Positions 23,542-33,642 are shown, counted from the first letter of the stretch. The stretch is DNA of 37,847 bases from Muribaculaceae bacterium (GCA_017620715.1 JAGAUN010000068.1:1-37847), one strand, 5' to 3'. Program-made: numbers and translations. The notes: generated from the letters alone by a model not told the origin.

Positions 23542-24048
23542 ATGCAACCACTCGTCAGCATTATCATGGGAAGCATTTCCGACCTTCCTGTTATGGAAAA
23601 AGCGGCAAAATTTCTCGATTCAATGGAAATCCCCTTTGAGATGAACGCCCTCTCGGCACACCGCACCCCCGCCGAGGTAGAGCAGTTTGCCCGACAGGCC
23701 GAAGGACGCGGCATCAAGGTAATCATAGCGGGCGCAGGCATGGCCGCAGCGCTCCCCGGTGTTATTGCCGCAATGACCCCCGTACCGGTCATCGGTGTTC
23801 CCATCAGCTCGTCGCTCGACGGCCGCGACGCCCTGCTCTCCATCGTGCAGATGCCCCCCGGTATCGCAGTGGCTACTGTAAGTATCGACGGCGGTATGAA
23901 CGCCGCCATCCTTGCCACACAGATACTCAGCCTCTCCGACGATAAAGTCAACGCCAACTTCTGTGAATATCGCTCCAAGCTGGTTGAGAAAATCAAAAAT
24001 GTCAACTCCCAGCTACGCGACATTAAATATAAATACAAAACCAATTGA
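23542..24048 (+). CDS. purE: N5-carboxyaminoimidazole ribonucleotide mutase
   Basis: This 168-aa class I PurE carries out the CAIR step of purine synthesis. The characteristic IIMGSISDLPVMEKA, the catalytic LSAHRTP and the AGAGMAAALPGVIAA glycine loop are all present. It lies 35 bp after rpoN and its TGA overlaps the ATG of ispG by 1 bp. Confidence 0.95.
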   Translation: MQPLVSIIMGSISDLPVMEKAAKFLDSMEIPFEMNALSAHRTPAEVEQFARQAEGRGIKVIIAGAGMAAALPGVIAAMTPVPVIGVPISSSLDGRDALLSIVQMPPGIAVATVSIDGGMNAAILATQILSLSDDKVNANFCEYRSKLVEKIKNVNSQLRDIKYKYKTN

Positions 24049-25697
24049 TGAGTCACTTCTCTTGCCAACGCCGGCGCACGGTAACTGTGAGCGTCGGCAA
24101 TCCCGCCATTACCATTGGTTCAGAGGCTCCCGTGCGCATCCAGTCAATGGCCTCCACCCCCACGCTCGACACAGAAGCATCTGTAACTCAAGGCCGAAGC
24201 ATTATCGAGGCCGGTGCCGAGCTGCTGCGCTACACGGCCCAGGGCGTGATGCACGCACGCAACCTCGGCGAGATACGCAAACGCCTGCGCGAGCTCGGAT
24301 TTGTCACACCTATCGTTGCCGATATCCATTTCAACCCCAAGGCCGCCTTCGAAGCGGCCACACAGGTCGACAAAGTGCGCATCAACCCCGGCAATTTTAT
24401 CGACCCGGGACGCGTGTTCCGTAAAATCGACTATACCGACGCCGAATATGAGGCCGAGCTGCGCCGACTCGACGACGCGCTTATTCCCTTCCTCGAATTG
24501 TGCAAAAGCCGCTCGGTGGCTATACGCATAGGGGTGAACCACGGCTCCCTCTCCGACCGCATCATGAGCCGCTACGGCGATACGCCCGAGGGCATAGTCG
24601 AAAGCGCTCTCGAGTTTCTGCGCGTGTGCCGTCGTACCGGCTTCTCCGATGTTGTGGTATCGGTCAAGGCATCCAACGTAGCCCTGATGGTAAGCACCGT
24701 ACGGCTTCTGGTCAACCGCATGGATAGCGAAGGACTGCACTTCCCGCTCCATTTAGGAGTTACAGAGGCGGGCGACGGCGACGACGGCCGCATAAAATCG
24801 GCCGTGGGAATAGGCACCCTGCTCTCTGAAGGCATTGGCGACACAATACGCGTTTCGCTCAGCGAAGCCCCCGAGGCGGAGCTGCCCGTGGCCCGGGCGC
24901 TCGTCGACTATATAGCGCTTAAGGCTCAGGCTCCCGAGGTTCCCGGCGAACTGCTTCCGGGCTATGACCCGATTTTCCCTGTCACAGAACAGATTTCCCC
25001 AATCGGCAAAGACCGTTTCCCAATTGTAGTAGGCGCCGACATTCCGCTCCATGATCTTGACATGCAACGCTTCAGAGCCGAGGAGCTGTGGGGCGAACTG
25101 CCCGCTTCGCTTCAGCCCGGGCGCATTATCCTGCTGCACACCGACCACGGCAACCCCTCGGCCGCCATTCTCGCTGCCATTCACAATTTGAGACGTCGGG
25201 GCGCCCTCAACCCCATAATCATATCAGCCTCATATACAAGCCTCACACCCGAGGAGGTGACTCTACGTAGCTCGGTTGATCTCGGCGCTATATTCCTGGC
25301 CGGCTTCGGTCAGGGTATTCATATCGAAGCCGATTGCCTCACACCCGACAAAGCCACACAACTCGCTTTCGGCATACTTCAGGCCACGCGCCGCCGCATC
25401 ACACGCACCGAATACATAGCATGCCCCGGTTGCGGACGCACTCTTTTCGACCTACCCGGCACATTAGCTGCCGTTAAAAAAGCCACAGCACATCTTACCG
25501 GACTGAAAATAGGGGTGATGGGCTGTATTGTAAACGGCCCGGGCGAGATGGCCGACGCCGACTACGGATACGTGGGCGCAGGCCCCGGCTCGATAAGCCT
25601 TTACCGTGGCAAACAGTGCGTATGCAAAGGCATCCCGCAGGCCGAGGCGGTTGACCGTCTTGTAGAGCTGATAAAAGCCGACGGCCTATGGAAATAG
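24048..25697 (+). CDS. ispG: (E)-4-hydroxy-3-methylbut-2-enyl-diphosphate synthase (long form)
   Basis: This is the MEP-pathway enzyme converting MEcPP to HMBPP with a [4Fe-4S] cluster, about 549 aa. The length reflects the extra middle domain found in plant and Bacteroidetes IspG, compared with ~370 aa in E. coli. The N-terminal TIM barrel has VRIQSMAST, VADIHFNPKAA and KVRINPGN. Cluster cysteines are in CPGCGRTLFD and MGCIVNGPGE. I chose the ATG at 24048, which overlaps the purE stop, over the in-frame TTG one codon earlier. It overlaps ribD by 10 bp. Confidence 0.95.
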   Translation: MSHFSCQRRRTVTVSVGNPAITIGSEAPVRIQSMASTPTLDTEASVTQGRSIIEAGAELLRYTAQGVMHARNLGEIRKRLRELGFVTPIVADIHFNPKAAFEAATQVDKVRINPGNFIDPGRVFRKIDYTDAEYEAELRRLDDALIPFLELCKSRSVAIRIGVNHGSLSDRIMSRYGDTPEGIVESALEFLRVCRRTGFSDVVVSVKASNVALMVSTVRLLVNRMDSEGLHFPLHLGVTEAGDGDDGRIKSAVGIGTLLSEGIGDTIRVSLSEAPEAELPVARALVDYIALKAQAPEVPGELLPGYDPIFPVTEQISPIGKDRFPIVVGADIPLHDLDMQRFRAEELWGELPASLQPGRIILLHTDHGNPSAAILAAIHNLRRRGALNPIIISASYTSLTPEEVTLRSSVDLGAIFLAGFGQGIHIEADCLTPDKATQLAFGILQATRRRITRTEYIACPGCGRTLFDLPGTLAAVKKATAHLTGLKIGVMGCIVNGPGEMADADYGYVGAGPGSISLYRGKQCVCKGIPQAEAVDRLVELIKADGLWK

Positions 25698-26680
25698 ACA
25701 GCCGCTATATGGCCCGTGCCCTGCAGCTTGCAGCCCTCGGCCGCGGCCACACATGCTCCAATCCAATGGTGGGAGCCGTAATTGTGGGGCCTGACGGCTC
25801 TATTGCAGGCGAGGGATATCATCACTGCTTCGGAGGGGCCCATGCCGAAGTCAACGCCATAGCCTCGGTGTCCGACCCCGGAATATTGCGCCGATGCACC
25901 ATGTATGTCACGCTCGAGCCCTGCTCACACTACGGCAAGACACCTCCCTGCGCGCAACTTCTTATCGACAGGCAGATACCACGGGTGGTAATCGGCAGTC
26001 TCGACCCCAACGCCAAAGTGAGCGGCCGCGGCGTGGAGATGCTGCGCGGCGCCGGAATCGAGGTTTCAACCGGTGTCATGGAGCCGGAGTGCCGACAGCT
26101 CAACCGCAAATTTTTCACAGCCCATACCAAACACCGCCCGTACATACTGCTCAAATGGGCCATGAGCGCCGACGGGTATATGGATTGCAAACGTACCGGC
26201 GGAACAGCCGCACGCTTTTCCAACCCTCTGACACAGATGGCACTTCACCGGCTCCGCTCAGAGTTCGACGCCGTACTCACCGGCAGCGGCACCGTAAAGG
26301 CCGACAATCCGCGACTCGACACCCGTTTTTGGCCCGGCAACTCGCCGCGCGTAGTGGCAATGGACCGCAGCAAACGCTTATCCGACAAATACGAAGTGCT
26401 CCGGCGCCCTGACACAATTATAATTGACAACAGTACCGACCTCCACGCCGCCATGCACCATCTGTTCGTGCAGGGCATCACATCAGTCATCACCGAGTGC
26501 GGCCCCACCCTGCTCAGAGCGCTTATAGCCGAAAACCTTTACGATGAAGTCCGCATAGAGATATCGCCGGTAAAGTTAGGTGAAAAAGGCACCTGCCCCG
26601 CCCCTGCCATACCCGAAGGCATACGGCACACAAGCAGCGTGTACGGCAACACCATAGTGTCAATTAGCAATTTTAACTAA
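25688..26680 (+). CDS. ribD: Bifunctional riboflavin deaminase/reductase
   Basis: This 330-aa protein carries out steps two and three of riboflavin synthesis. The N-terminal deaminase has the zinc site HAEVNAI and PCSHYGKTPPC. The C-terminal reductase domain includes LKWAMSADGY and the ECGPTLLRALIAENLYDEV segment. It overlaps the end of ispG by 10 bp. I saw no FMN riboswitch hallmark ahead of it, as expected for an internal gene. Confidence 0.94.
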   Translation: MEIDSRYMARALQLAALGRGHTCSNPMVGAVIVGPDGSIAGEGYHHCFGGAHAEVNAIASVSDPGILRRCTMYVTLEPCSHYGKTPPCAQLLIDRQIPRVVIGSLDPNAKVSGRGVEMLRGAGIEVSTGVMEPECRQLNRKFFTAHTKHRPYILLKWAMSADGYMDCKRTGGTAARFSNPLTQMALHRLRSEFDAVLTGSGTVKADNPRLDTRFWPGNSPRVVAMDRSKRLSDKYEVLRRPDTIIIDNSTDLHAAMHHLFVQGITSVITECGPTLLRALIAENLYDEVRIEISPVKLGEKGTCPAPAIPEGIRHTSSVYGNTIVSISNFN

Positions 26681-26709
26681 GAGTAAACATTAGTTAAGGA
26701 AAATCTTGT

Positions 26710-26717
26710 TAACTTTG
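26710..26717 (+). promoter_or_regulatory. -7 box for the lipoprotein/envelope cluster
   Basis: TAACTTTG lies 22 bp upstream of the ATG at 26739. It gives the cluster its own promoter after ribD. A -33 TTTG is not evident. Confidence 0.55.
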
Positions 26718-26738
26718 CAAGTTGAAAAAAACCACTTT

Positions 26739-28250
26739 ATGTTGAAAATTTCACCCATATACCTCATAGCGGCACTCGTAATCGGATGCGCCGCAGCGTC
26801 GTGTAACGACGACGAGCAAGATAGCTACTCATACTCCGACCCACTACGCAACTCGGTTATGATCAGCGGCTTTAATCTCCAAGCCGACGACAGCATACTC
26901 ACCAACCTCGACTCTGTATACTTCACAATCGATCTCGACAAAGCATGCATATTCAACGCCGACTCACTGCCGCGCGGCACTAAAGTAGACCGTCTCATAC
27001 CCGTCATCAGTCTGCCGGCATGCCGCAAAGCCGAAATCACGATGCCCGGCTCAACCGGCGCCGATACGGTGGTCAACTACCTCACCAACAGCACCGATTC
27101 AATCAATTTCTCCAGGGGTTCTGTAAAATTGCATATTGTGTCGCTCGACGAAGATGTGGAGTGCACATATACTATATATGTAAATGTACACCGCATGGCC
27201 CCCGACTCCCTCGCATGGGGCAATGCCGCCTGGGCACCTCTCCCCGTGAGCGCCTCCACAGCAGCCAAAGCGGTTAAGATTGACGAAACGATATACCTCT
27301 TCGAGCAAACCGCCGCAGGCACCTCGCGCTCCGTCACTTCCGACATCGCCGCCCGCAGCTGGACTACCACTCAGGTTTCGCTCCCTGCCGGCGCCCGTCT
27401 TGACCAGCTCACAGCATGCGGCAACGACATGTATATACTCGATGCTGCCGATGCCCTCTACAAATCATCTGACTTCGGCGAGAGCTGGAGCGCTACCGGC
27501 ACATCCATGAGCCATATCTACGGCGCATACGGCAATATCATAGCAGGCGTACAGTCCGCTGCCGGCGGCTCCTATACACACGTCACATATCCTGCCACCG
27601 TCACCTCGCCCGTGGCCGACGAATGCCCTGTGAGCGGCACGAGCGAAGCCATACTCTACACCACCGAGTGGTCGACCAAACCGCTTATGATACTCGTAGG
27701 CGGACGATGTGCCGACGGATCACTCACCGGTTCGAGCTGGGCCTTCGACGGCACCTCGTGGGCTCCCGCCTCAATCGACCCCATGGCCAAGGTAGAGGGC
27801 GCTGTAATGGTTCCCTACTTCGCTTACTCGCAGAAATCAAACTGGACTCTCACCAAACGCTCAATACTTCTTGCCATGGGCGGTCGCACTGCCGACGGCA
27901 TAAACAACCGCAAAGTATATCTGTCGTACGACATGGGCGTACACTGGGCTGAAGCCCCCGTGTCGATGCAGCTCCCTGCCGACATACCCGCACTCTACGG
28001 CGCTTCGGCTCTTCTGGCCAACACCACATACACCTCGCGTGCCGCTTCTGCCTGGAACGAGATAGCGCTTCCGCGCCTGGCACCGTGGTACATTCCCGTC
28101 GAAGCTCCCGCATCGCGTGTCACCGACCCGATCACATCATGGGATTGTCCGTTCATATACCTCTTCGGCGGTAACAAACCCGACGGCTCGTACAACGACC
28201 GCATCTATCGCGCCGTAATCAACCGTCTCATGTTCAAACCCCTGCAATAA
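26739..28250 (+). CDS. Lipoprotein of DUF6242 type with kelch/BNR-like repeats
   Basis: This protein is about 503 aa. A signal peptide ends in a lipobox (VIGCAAASC-NDDEQD), and the acidic residues after the cysteine are typical of surface-exported Bacteroidetes lipoproteins. Residues ~30-160 form a beta domain with a cadherin-like repeat feel (VKLHIVSLDEDVECTYTIYVNV). The rest carries repeats with SSDFGESW and FDGTSWAPA, suggesting a beta-propeller. The frame is open to 26706, but ATG at 26739 places the signal peptide correctly and lies after the -7 box. The function is unknown; it is probably a surface or periplasmic binding protein. Confidence 0.75.
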   Translation: MLKISPIYLIAALVIGCAAASCNDDEQDSYSYSDPLRNSVMISGFNLQADDSILTNLDSVYFTIDLDKACIFNADSLPRGTKVDRLIPVISLPACRKAEITMPGSTGADTVVNYLTNSTDSINFSRGSVKLHIVSLDEDVECTYTIYVNVHRMAPDSLAWGNAAWAPLPVSASTAAKAVKIDETIYLFEQTAAGTSRSVTSDIAARSWTTTQVSLPAGARLDQLTACGNDMYILDAADALYKSSDFGESWSATGTSMSHIYGAYGNIIAGVQSAAGGSYTHVTYPATVTSPVADECPVSGTSEAILYTTEWSTKPLMILVGGRCADGSLTGSSWAFDGTSWAPASIDPMAKVEGAVMVPYFAYSQKSNWTLTKRSILLAMGGRTADGINNRKVYLSYDMGVHWAEAPVSMQLPADIPALYGASALLANTTYTSRAASAWNEIALPRLAPWYIPVEAPASRVTDPITSWDCPFIYLFGGNKPDGSYNDRIYRAVINRLMFKPLQ

Positions 28251-28287
28251 TCCTGCCGCCCTCCTTGCCCTCCTCCACAAGCATAAA

Positions 28288-28983
28288 GTGAAAGCATTGC
28301 TCCGCCACATATCACTCGCACTCGCACTTCTGGCAACAGCCACTGCGGCACGCGCACAGACCGATGTAGAATCGTACCGATTCGACGCCGGTCTTTCGGT
28401 TGGAATGAGCGGATACCTCGGCGATGCCAACGACAATCTCCTCCGCCACCCCGGCGTAGCACTCAACGCCGGCATGCGATACCTCTTCGACAGCCGATGG
28501 GCTGCAAAAGCACAGCTCTCGATGGCCACTCTGAGCGGCAACACGGCTGACATGGACAATGTGCTGCCCGACATGGCACAATACTCTTTCAAATCAACCG
28601 TATACGATTTCACCGTCAGCGGGGAGGCCAACTTCTTTGCCTACGGCATTGGCGAGACATATAAGCGCCTGCGCCGCTGGACGCCCTACCTCTCGCTCGG
28701 CATAGGATTCACCCTCGCCTCCACCGGAGGCGGCAACACCTTCGCCGCCCTCAATATACCCATGGGCGTAGGAATCAAATACAAAGTCAGTCGCCGTTTC
28801 AATCTTCAGGCCCAGTTCACCATGACCAAGGTGTTTGGCGACAAGATTGACTCACCCGAGCTGACCGATTTGTATCAGATAAAAAGTTCATTTTTAAAGA
28901 ATACCGACTGGTACTCGCAATTTACCGTAGGCTTCAGCTATGAGTTCGGCCCGCGGTGCGTGACCTGCAACCGTATAGACTGA
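28288..28983 (+). CDS. DUF6089-like outer-membrane beta-barrel protein
   Basis: This is a 231-aa protein with a GTG start and a cleavable signal peptide (LALLATATAARAQT). The body is made of alternating beta strands (FDAGLSVGMSGYLGDAN, YLSLGIGFTLAS, FTVGFSYEFG), fitting a small 8-10 strand outer-membrane barrel. In Bacteroidetes this family commonly stands directly before uppS and bamA, as here. The function is unknown. A role in envelope assembly is suggested by the neighbourhood only. Confidence 0.8.
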   Translation: MKALLRHISLALALLATATAARAQTDVESYRFDAGLSVGMSGYLGDANDNLLRHPGVALNAGMRYLFDSRWAAKAQLSMATLSGNTADMDNVLPDMAQYSFKSTVYDFTVSGEANFFAYGIGETYKRLRRWTPYLSLGIGFTLASTGGGNTFAALNIPMGVGIKYKVSRRFNLQAQFTMTKVFGDKIDSPELTDLYQIKSSFLKNTDWYSQFTVGFSYEFGPRCVTCNRID

Positions 28984-29004
28984 CACATCTCCCGCAATAT
29001 AAGT

Positions 29005-29757
29005 ATGACCAATCAACTGCCACATATCGACCTCAACCGCCTGCCGCGCCACATAGCCATAATAATGGACGGCAACGGGCGCTGGGCTCTCAGCCACGGC
29101 TCGGAGCGCTCGGCCGGTCATGAAGCAGGTGTAGATGCCGTACACACGGTTATCGACACGGCATGTCAGCTTGGCATCAGATATCTCACCCTCTACACCT
29201 TCTCTACCGAAAACTGGAACCGCCCCAAAGAAGAGGTCGACCTGCTGCTGCAGCTCATAGTCTCGGCCATAGAGCGCGAAACCGGAAACCTCCTTTCCAA
29301 GAACGTACGTCTCACAGCCATAGGCGATATCGACCGGCTTCCCGAACACTCGCGCTCAAGTCTGCTCGGATGCATCGAAGCCACATCACATTGCACAGGT
29401 CTTGAAGTAATACTGGCCCTCAGCTACTCATCGCGCTGGGAGATAACACAGGCCGTGTGCAATCTTGCCGACCGCGCGGCACGCGGTCTTATCGATGCCG
29501 CCGATATCACCGAACATACCGTCAGCGCAGCCCTCTCCACAGCTGCCATTCCCGACCCCGACCTGCTCATACGCACCGGGGGCGACTACCGCATAAGCAA
29601 CTTCCTGCTCTGGCAGGCCGCATATACCGAACTATATTTCACCAATCAATATTGGCCCGACTTCAACGCCCTGAGCCTATATGAGGCGATAGCCGACTAT
29701 CAGAGCAGGGAGCGGAGATTCGGTCTCACCTCAGAGCAAATCAAACACCAACGATAG
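29005..29757 (+). CDS. uppS: Undecaprenyl diphosphate synthase
   Basis: This 250-aa cis-prenyltransferase makes the C55 lipid carrier for peptidoglycan and polysaccharide export. The signature IAIIMDGNGRWA carries the catalytic aspartate. TLYTFSTENWNRP and the C-terminal DLLIRTGGDYRISNFLLWQ are conserved. It lies 21 bp after the barrel protein gene and 55 bp before bamA. Confidence 0.96.
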   Translation: MTNQLPHIDLNRLPRHIAIIMDGNGRWALSHGSERSAGHEAGVDAVHTVIDTACQLGIRYLTLYTFSTENWNRPKEEVDLLLQLIVSAIERETGNLLSKNVRLTAIGDIDRLPEHSRSSLLGCIEATSHCTGLEVILALSYSSRWEITQAVCNLADRAARGLIDAADITEHTVSAALSTAAIPDPDLLIRTGGDYRISNFLLWQAAYTELYFTNQYWPDFNALSLYEAIADYQSRERRFGLTSEQIKHQR

Positions 29758-29812
29758 CTCGCCACCCAGTCATTCACCCACCGGAAAAAGTAAAAAAGCC
29801 ACTCAACATATC

Positions 29813-32446
29813 ATGCGCAAAAAAATACTGCTGATAATTTTGCCCCTGCTTCTGCTCGCCGCCAACTCCCGTGCCGCAGCGCAGACAGCTGCTTCCGCCG
29901 ACACCACCTACAATCCCACCATCATATTCACCGGCATACCCAACTCTTACCAGATTGCCGGACTGGAAGTGGAAGGCGTATCGAACTACGATCCCGAACT
30001 CATCAAGACATGGTCAGGCCTTAAAGAAGGCGAATGGGTATACATACCCGGCTCCGAGCTTTCGGCAGCCGCCAAACGCCTCTGGCGTCAGGCCATCTTC
30101 TCCAACGTGCAGATTGTAGTCGACAAAATATCGGGCGACAAAGCGTGGCTTACCCTGCGTCTGCGCGAGCAGCCCCGAATCTCCGAAATCAACTATTACG
30201 GCGTGAAGAAAGGCGAGCGCGACGACATAGTGCAGCGCCTCGCACAGTTCCATAAAGGCAACCAGATAACCCAGAACATAGTAAACCGCGCCGAGGCGAT
30301 TATCAAGAAATACTATGCCGACAAAGGTTTTGGCAACGCCACCGTGAAAATCACCTTACGCGAAGACCTCTCCGAGCCCAACCATATGATTGTAGACGTA
30401 GATGTGCGCCGCAATGCCAAAGTGAAAGTGCACAAAATCTACATCACAGGCAACCACGTGCTCTCGTCGGGCGCCATACAGCGCACAATGAAAAAGACCA
30501 ACGAAAAGGGCAAACTTCTCAACCTCTTCAAACAGAAAAAATTCGTTGAGTCGGACTATCAGGACGACTTGCGCCGAATCATAGCCAAGTACAACGAAAA
30601 GGGTTACCGCGACGCCAAGATTGTGGCCGACTCCGTGGTGCAGTACGACGACAACACCGTCGACGTATACATCACCATCGACGAAGGCAAGCGCTACTAC
30701 ATCAACAATATATCTTGGGTAGGCAACACAGTATTCCCCACCGCCCTGCTCGACGAGCTGCTCGGCATACATCAGGGCGACGTATACAACCAGAAGCTGC
30801 TCAACAAACGCACCACTGAGGACGACGACGCCGTGGCCAACCTCTATCTCAACCGCGGTTACCTCTTCTACAACCTCGTGCCCATAGAGCGCAACGTATC
30901 GGGCGACTCCATCGACCTCGAGATGCGCATGGTAGAGGGCCCGCAGGCTCGTATCAACAATGTGGTAATCAACGGCAACGACCGTCTCTACGAGAAAGTG
31001 ATACGCCGTGAGCTCCGCGTGAAACCCGGCGAACTCTTCAACAAAGACGACCTCATGCGTTCAGCCCGCGAGATTGCGCAGACCGGCCACTTCAACCCCG
31101 AGACAATGGATATCCGCCCGGAGCCCAACGAAGAAAACGGCACCGTCGACATCATCTTCAACCTCGAGTCAAAAGCCAACGACCAGGTGGAATTCTCGCT
31201 TGGCTGGGGCCAGACAGGCGTGATAGGCAAGCTGGCGCTGAAGTTCAACAACTTCTCAATCAAAAACCTCTTCCATCCCAACTCATACAAAGGTCTCATA
31301 CCGCAGGGCGAAGGCCAGACATTCACCATATCGGCCCAGACCAACGCCCGCTACTATCAGTCGTACGCCATCTCGTTCCTCGACCCCTGGTTTGGCGGCA
31401 AGCGGCCCAACTCGCTCTCCGTATCGGCATACTACAGCCGTCAGACAGGTGTTAACTCCTCATACTACAACTCCAACTGGTCTAACCCCTACCTCTACAA
31501 CAATTACGGCTACGGATATAATTACGGCTACGGTTCAGACTATTACCAGAACTCCATCAACAACGCCTACGACCCCAACAAGGTACTCCAGATGTTCGGC
31601 GTTACAGTAGGCTTCGGAAAACGTCTCTCGTGGCCCGACGACTACTTCACATTCCAGACCGAACTCTCATACAACTGGTATTACCTCAAGAACTGGGAAT
31701 ACCTCTATTATATGAACAACGGCACATCCAACTCCATTGTGCTCGGTCTCACACTCGCCCGCAACTCAATCGACAATCCTCTCTATACACGCCGCGGCTC
31801 CTCATTCTCGCTGAGCCTGCAGCTCACACCTCCCGCATCGCTCTTCGGCAAGAAAAACTGGCAGAAACTCTATCAGGAAAACACCACCGAATCTAAAAAA
31901 GAGCTTTATAAATGGATTGAGTACTGGAAACTCAAATTCCGCTCGCGTACTTACACACCCCTCACCGACCCCAACAATCAGTACACCCTCGTGCTCATGA
32001 CCCGTGCCGACTTCGGCCTCCTCGGCAGCTACAACCGCTGGCTCAAATCGCCTTTCGAGACATTCTACGTAGGCGGTGACGGCATGACCGGCTCATATAC
32101 TTACGCCACAGAGACCATAGGCCTGCGCGGCTACGAAAACGGCGCTCTTACACCGTGGGGCCGCGAAGGTTACGCCTACACACGCCTCGGCGTCGAGCTC
32201 CACTTCCCCTTCCTGCTCCAGACACAGACCACCATCTACGGTCTGGCATTCCTCGAAGGCGGCAACGCATGGACCAAGGTAAGCGACTTCAACCCATTCA
32301 ACCTCAAACGCTCGGGTGGCTTCGGTCTGCGCATCTTCCTCCCCATGGTAGGTATGATGGGTATCGACTGGGCTTACGGATTCGACAAAGTGTTCGGCAC
32401 ACGTGGCGGTTCGCACTTCCACTTCATACTCGGACAGGAATTTTAA
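29813..32446 (+). CDS. bamA: Outer-membrane protein assembly factor BamA
   Basis: This 877-aa Omp85 protein folds and inserts outer-membrane barrels. A signal peptide (ILLIILPLLLLAANSRAAAQ) is followed by five POTRA domains (to about residue 440) and a 16-strand barrel ending in FHFILGQEF, with the terminal aromatic needed for recognition. An unusual Tyr/Asn/Gly-rich stretch (NNYGYGYNYGYGSDYYQN) lies at about residues 560-580 in the barrel's first third, probably in a surface loop. It is followed by the two Skp-like chaperones. Confidence 0.95.
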   Translation: MRKKILLIILPLLLLAANSRAAAQTAASADTTYNPTIIFTGIPNSYQIAGLEVEGVSNYDPELIKTWSGLKEGEWVYIPGSELSAAAKRLWRQAIFSNVQIVVDKISGDKAWLTLRLREQPRISEINYYGVKKGERDDIVQRLAQFHKGNQITQNIVNRAEAIIKKYYADKGFGNATVKITLREDLSEPNHMIVDVDVRRNAKVKVHKIYITGNHVLSSGAIQRTMKKTNEKGKLLNLFKQKKFVESDYQDDLRRIIAKYNEKGYRDAKIVADSVVQYDDNTVDVYITIDEGKRYYINNISWVGNTVFPTALLDELLGIHQGDVYNQKLLNKRTTEDDDAVANLYLNRGYLFYNLVPIERNVSGDSIDLEMRMVEGPQARINNVVINGNDRLYEKVIRRELRVKPGELFNKDDLMRSAREIAQTGHFNPETMDIRPEPNEENGTVDIIFNLESKANDQVEFSLGWGQTGVIGKLALKFNNFSIKNLFHPNSYKGLIPQGEGQTFTISAQTNARYYQSYAISFLDPWFGGKRPNSLSVSAYYSRQTGVNSSYYNSNWSNPYLYNNYGYGYNYGYGSDYYQNSINNAYDPNKVLQMFGVTVGFGKRLSWPDDYFTFQTELSYNWYYLKNWEYLYYMNNGTSNSIVLGLTLARNSIDNPLYTRRGSSFSLSLQLTPPASLFGKKNWQKLYQENTTESKKELYKWIEYWKLKFRSRTYTPLTDPNNQYTLVLMTRADFGLLGSYNRWLKSPFETFYVGGDGMTGSYTYATETIGLRGYENGALTPWGREGYAYTRLGVELHFPFLLQTQTTIYGLAFLEGGNAWTKVSDFNPFNLKRSGGFGLRIFLPMVGMMGIDWAYGFDKVFGTRGGSHFHFILGQEF

Positions 32447-32530
32447 ACCTTTCACCGGCTCAAACGTCTCATAAGTATATATTCTGTTTCAAACCCCATC
32501 AGTTTACTACTTCTTAAAAAAACCACGATT

Positions 32531-33046
32531 ATGAAAAAACTACTCCTCATCGTCATAGCCATAGCCGGCTGCGCCTTTGCAAGTTCAGCACAGAAGTTCG
32601 CCCTCGTCGACATGGAATACATACTCTCCAACATGCCCTCGTATGAGGTGGCCAACAACCAGCTCGAACAACTCTCGCAACGCTATCAGAAAGAGGTAGA
32701 GGCACTCAACCGCGAAGCCGAAACCCTCTACAACAACTTCAAATCACAGATGCCCTTCCTTACCGACGACCAGAAGAAAGCCCAGGAAGAAGCAATTGTA
32801 GCCAAAGAGAAAGAGGCAGCCGAGCTGCGCGCCAAATATTTCGGCCCCGACGGCGAACTCTACAAAAAGCGTCAGACCCTCATGGAGCCAATACAGGAAG
32901 AGGTATACAACGCCATTAAGAAAGTGAGCGAAGAGCGCGGATACCTGTGTATATTCGACCGCGCCTCATCGGCCGACATAATCTTTGCATCGCCCCGCAT
33001 CGATATATCCAACGAGGTACTTGCCAAGTTAGGTTATTCCAAATAA
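32531..33046 (+). CDS. OmpH/Skp family periplasmic chaperone (first copy)
   Basis: This 171-aa protein has a signal peptide (LLIVIAIAGCAFASSAQ), then FALVDMEYILSNMPSYE and a long charged helix pair (EQLSQRYQKEVEALNREAE and on), the tentacle of Skp. Skp holds unfolded barrel proteins on their way to BamA. It lies 84 bp downstream of bamA. Confidence 0.9.
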   Translation: MKKLLLIVIAIAGCAFASSAQKFALVDMEYILSNMPSYEVANNQLEQLSQRYQKEVEALNREAETLYNNFKSQMPFLTDDQKKAQEEAIVAKEKEAAELRAKYFGPDGELYKKRQTLMEPIQEEVYNAIKKVSEERGYLCIFDRASSADIIFASPRIDISNEVLAKLGYSK

Positions 33047-33052
33047 ATAATA

Positions 33053-33060
33053 TATCTTTG
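33053..33060 (+). promoter_or_regulatory. Internal -7 box before the second ompH
   Basis: TATCTTTG, followed by C, lies in the 75-bp gap between the two ompH genes. It may allow extra transcription of the second copy. No TTTG -33 is seen. Confidence 0.4.
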
Positions 33061-33121
33061 CATCGCCTCGGCAAAAACAAATATCTTCCGAATACAAACC
33101 AAGAATAAACAATAAAACGAA

Positions 33122-33616
33122 ATGATTAAAAAATTAGTACTTGCCTGCCTGATAGCATTGCCCGCAATGGCCTTCGCTCAAAAATTCGGCTATGTCGACA
33201 CACAGAGCCTTCTCGGCAGTCTTCCCGCAATGAAAGAGGTTCAGACCCAGCTCGAAGCCACAACAGCCAAATATGAGGCCGAGCTCACCAATCTGCGCAC
33301 CGAACTCGAGAAAAAATACACCGAATTCCAGCAGATGGAAGAGTCAACCCCCGCAGCAATCAAAGAGCGTCGCGTACAGGAAATCACCGAGCTTGAGCAG
33401 AAGATACAGCAGTTCCGCTCAACCGCAGCTCAAGACATACAGTCGCAGCAGGAGAAACTCATGGCCCCCATCCAGCAGCAGGTAATGACCGCCATAAAGA
33501 GTGTAGGCAGCGAAGGCTCCTTCACATTCATCTTCGAGAGCGGATACATGCTCTACACCGGCACCGAAGTTGTCGACGTAACCCCCCTGGTAAAAACCAA
33601 ACTCGGCATCAAATAA
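33122..33616 (+). CDS. OmpH/Skp family periplasmic chaperone (second copy)
   Basis: This 164-aa protein has a signal peptide (LACLIALPAMAFAQ), KFGYVDTQSLLGSLPAMKE and a glutamate/glutamine-rich coiled coil (LRTELEKKYTEFQQMEES). It resembles the upstream copy in layout but not closely in sequence, so the duplication is old. It is the last gene of the bamA cluster. Confidence 0.9.
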   Translation: MIKKLVLACLIALPAMAFAQKFGYVDTQSLLGSLPAMKEVQTQLEATTAKYEAELTNLRTELEKKYTEFQQMEESTPAAIKERRVQEITELEQKIQQFRSTAAQDIQSQQEKLMAPIQQQVMTAIKSVGSEGSFTFIFESGYMLYTGTEVVDVTPLVKTKLGIK

Positions 33617-33642
33617 GATTCCAAATCCAGCCAACAGCATAC

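Noticed and set aside
25688..25760. FMN riboswitch before ribD
   Set aside because: ribD overlaps ispG by 10 bp, leaving no leader space, and the conserved RFN element bases were not seen.
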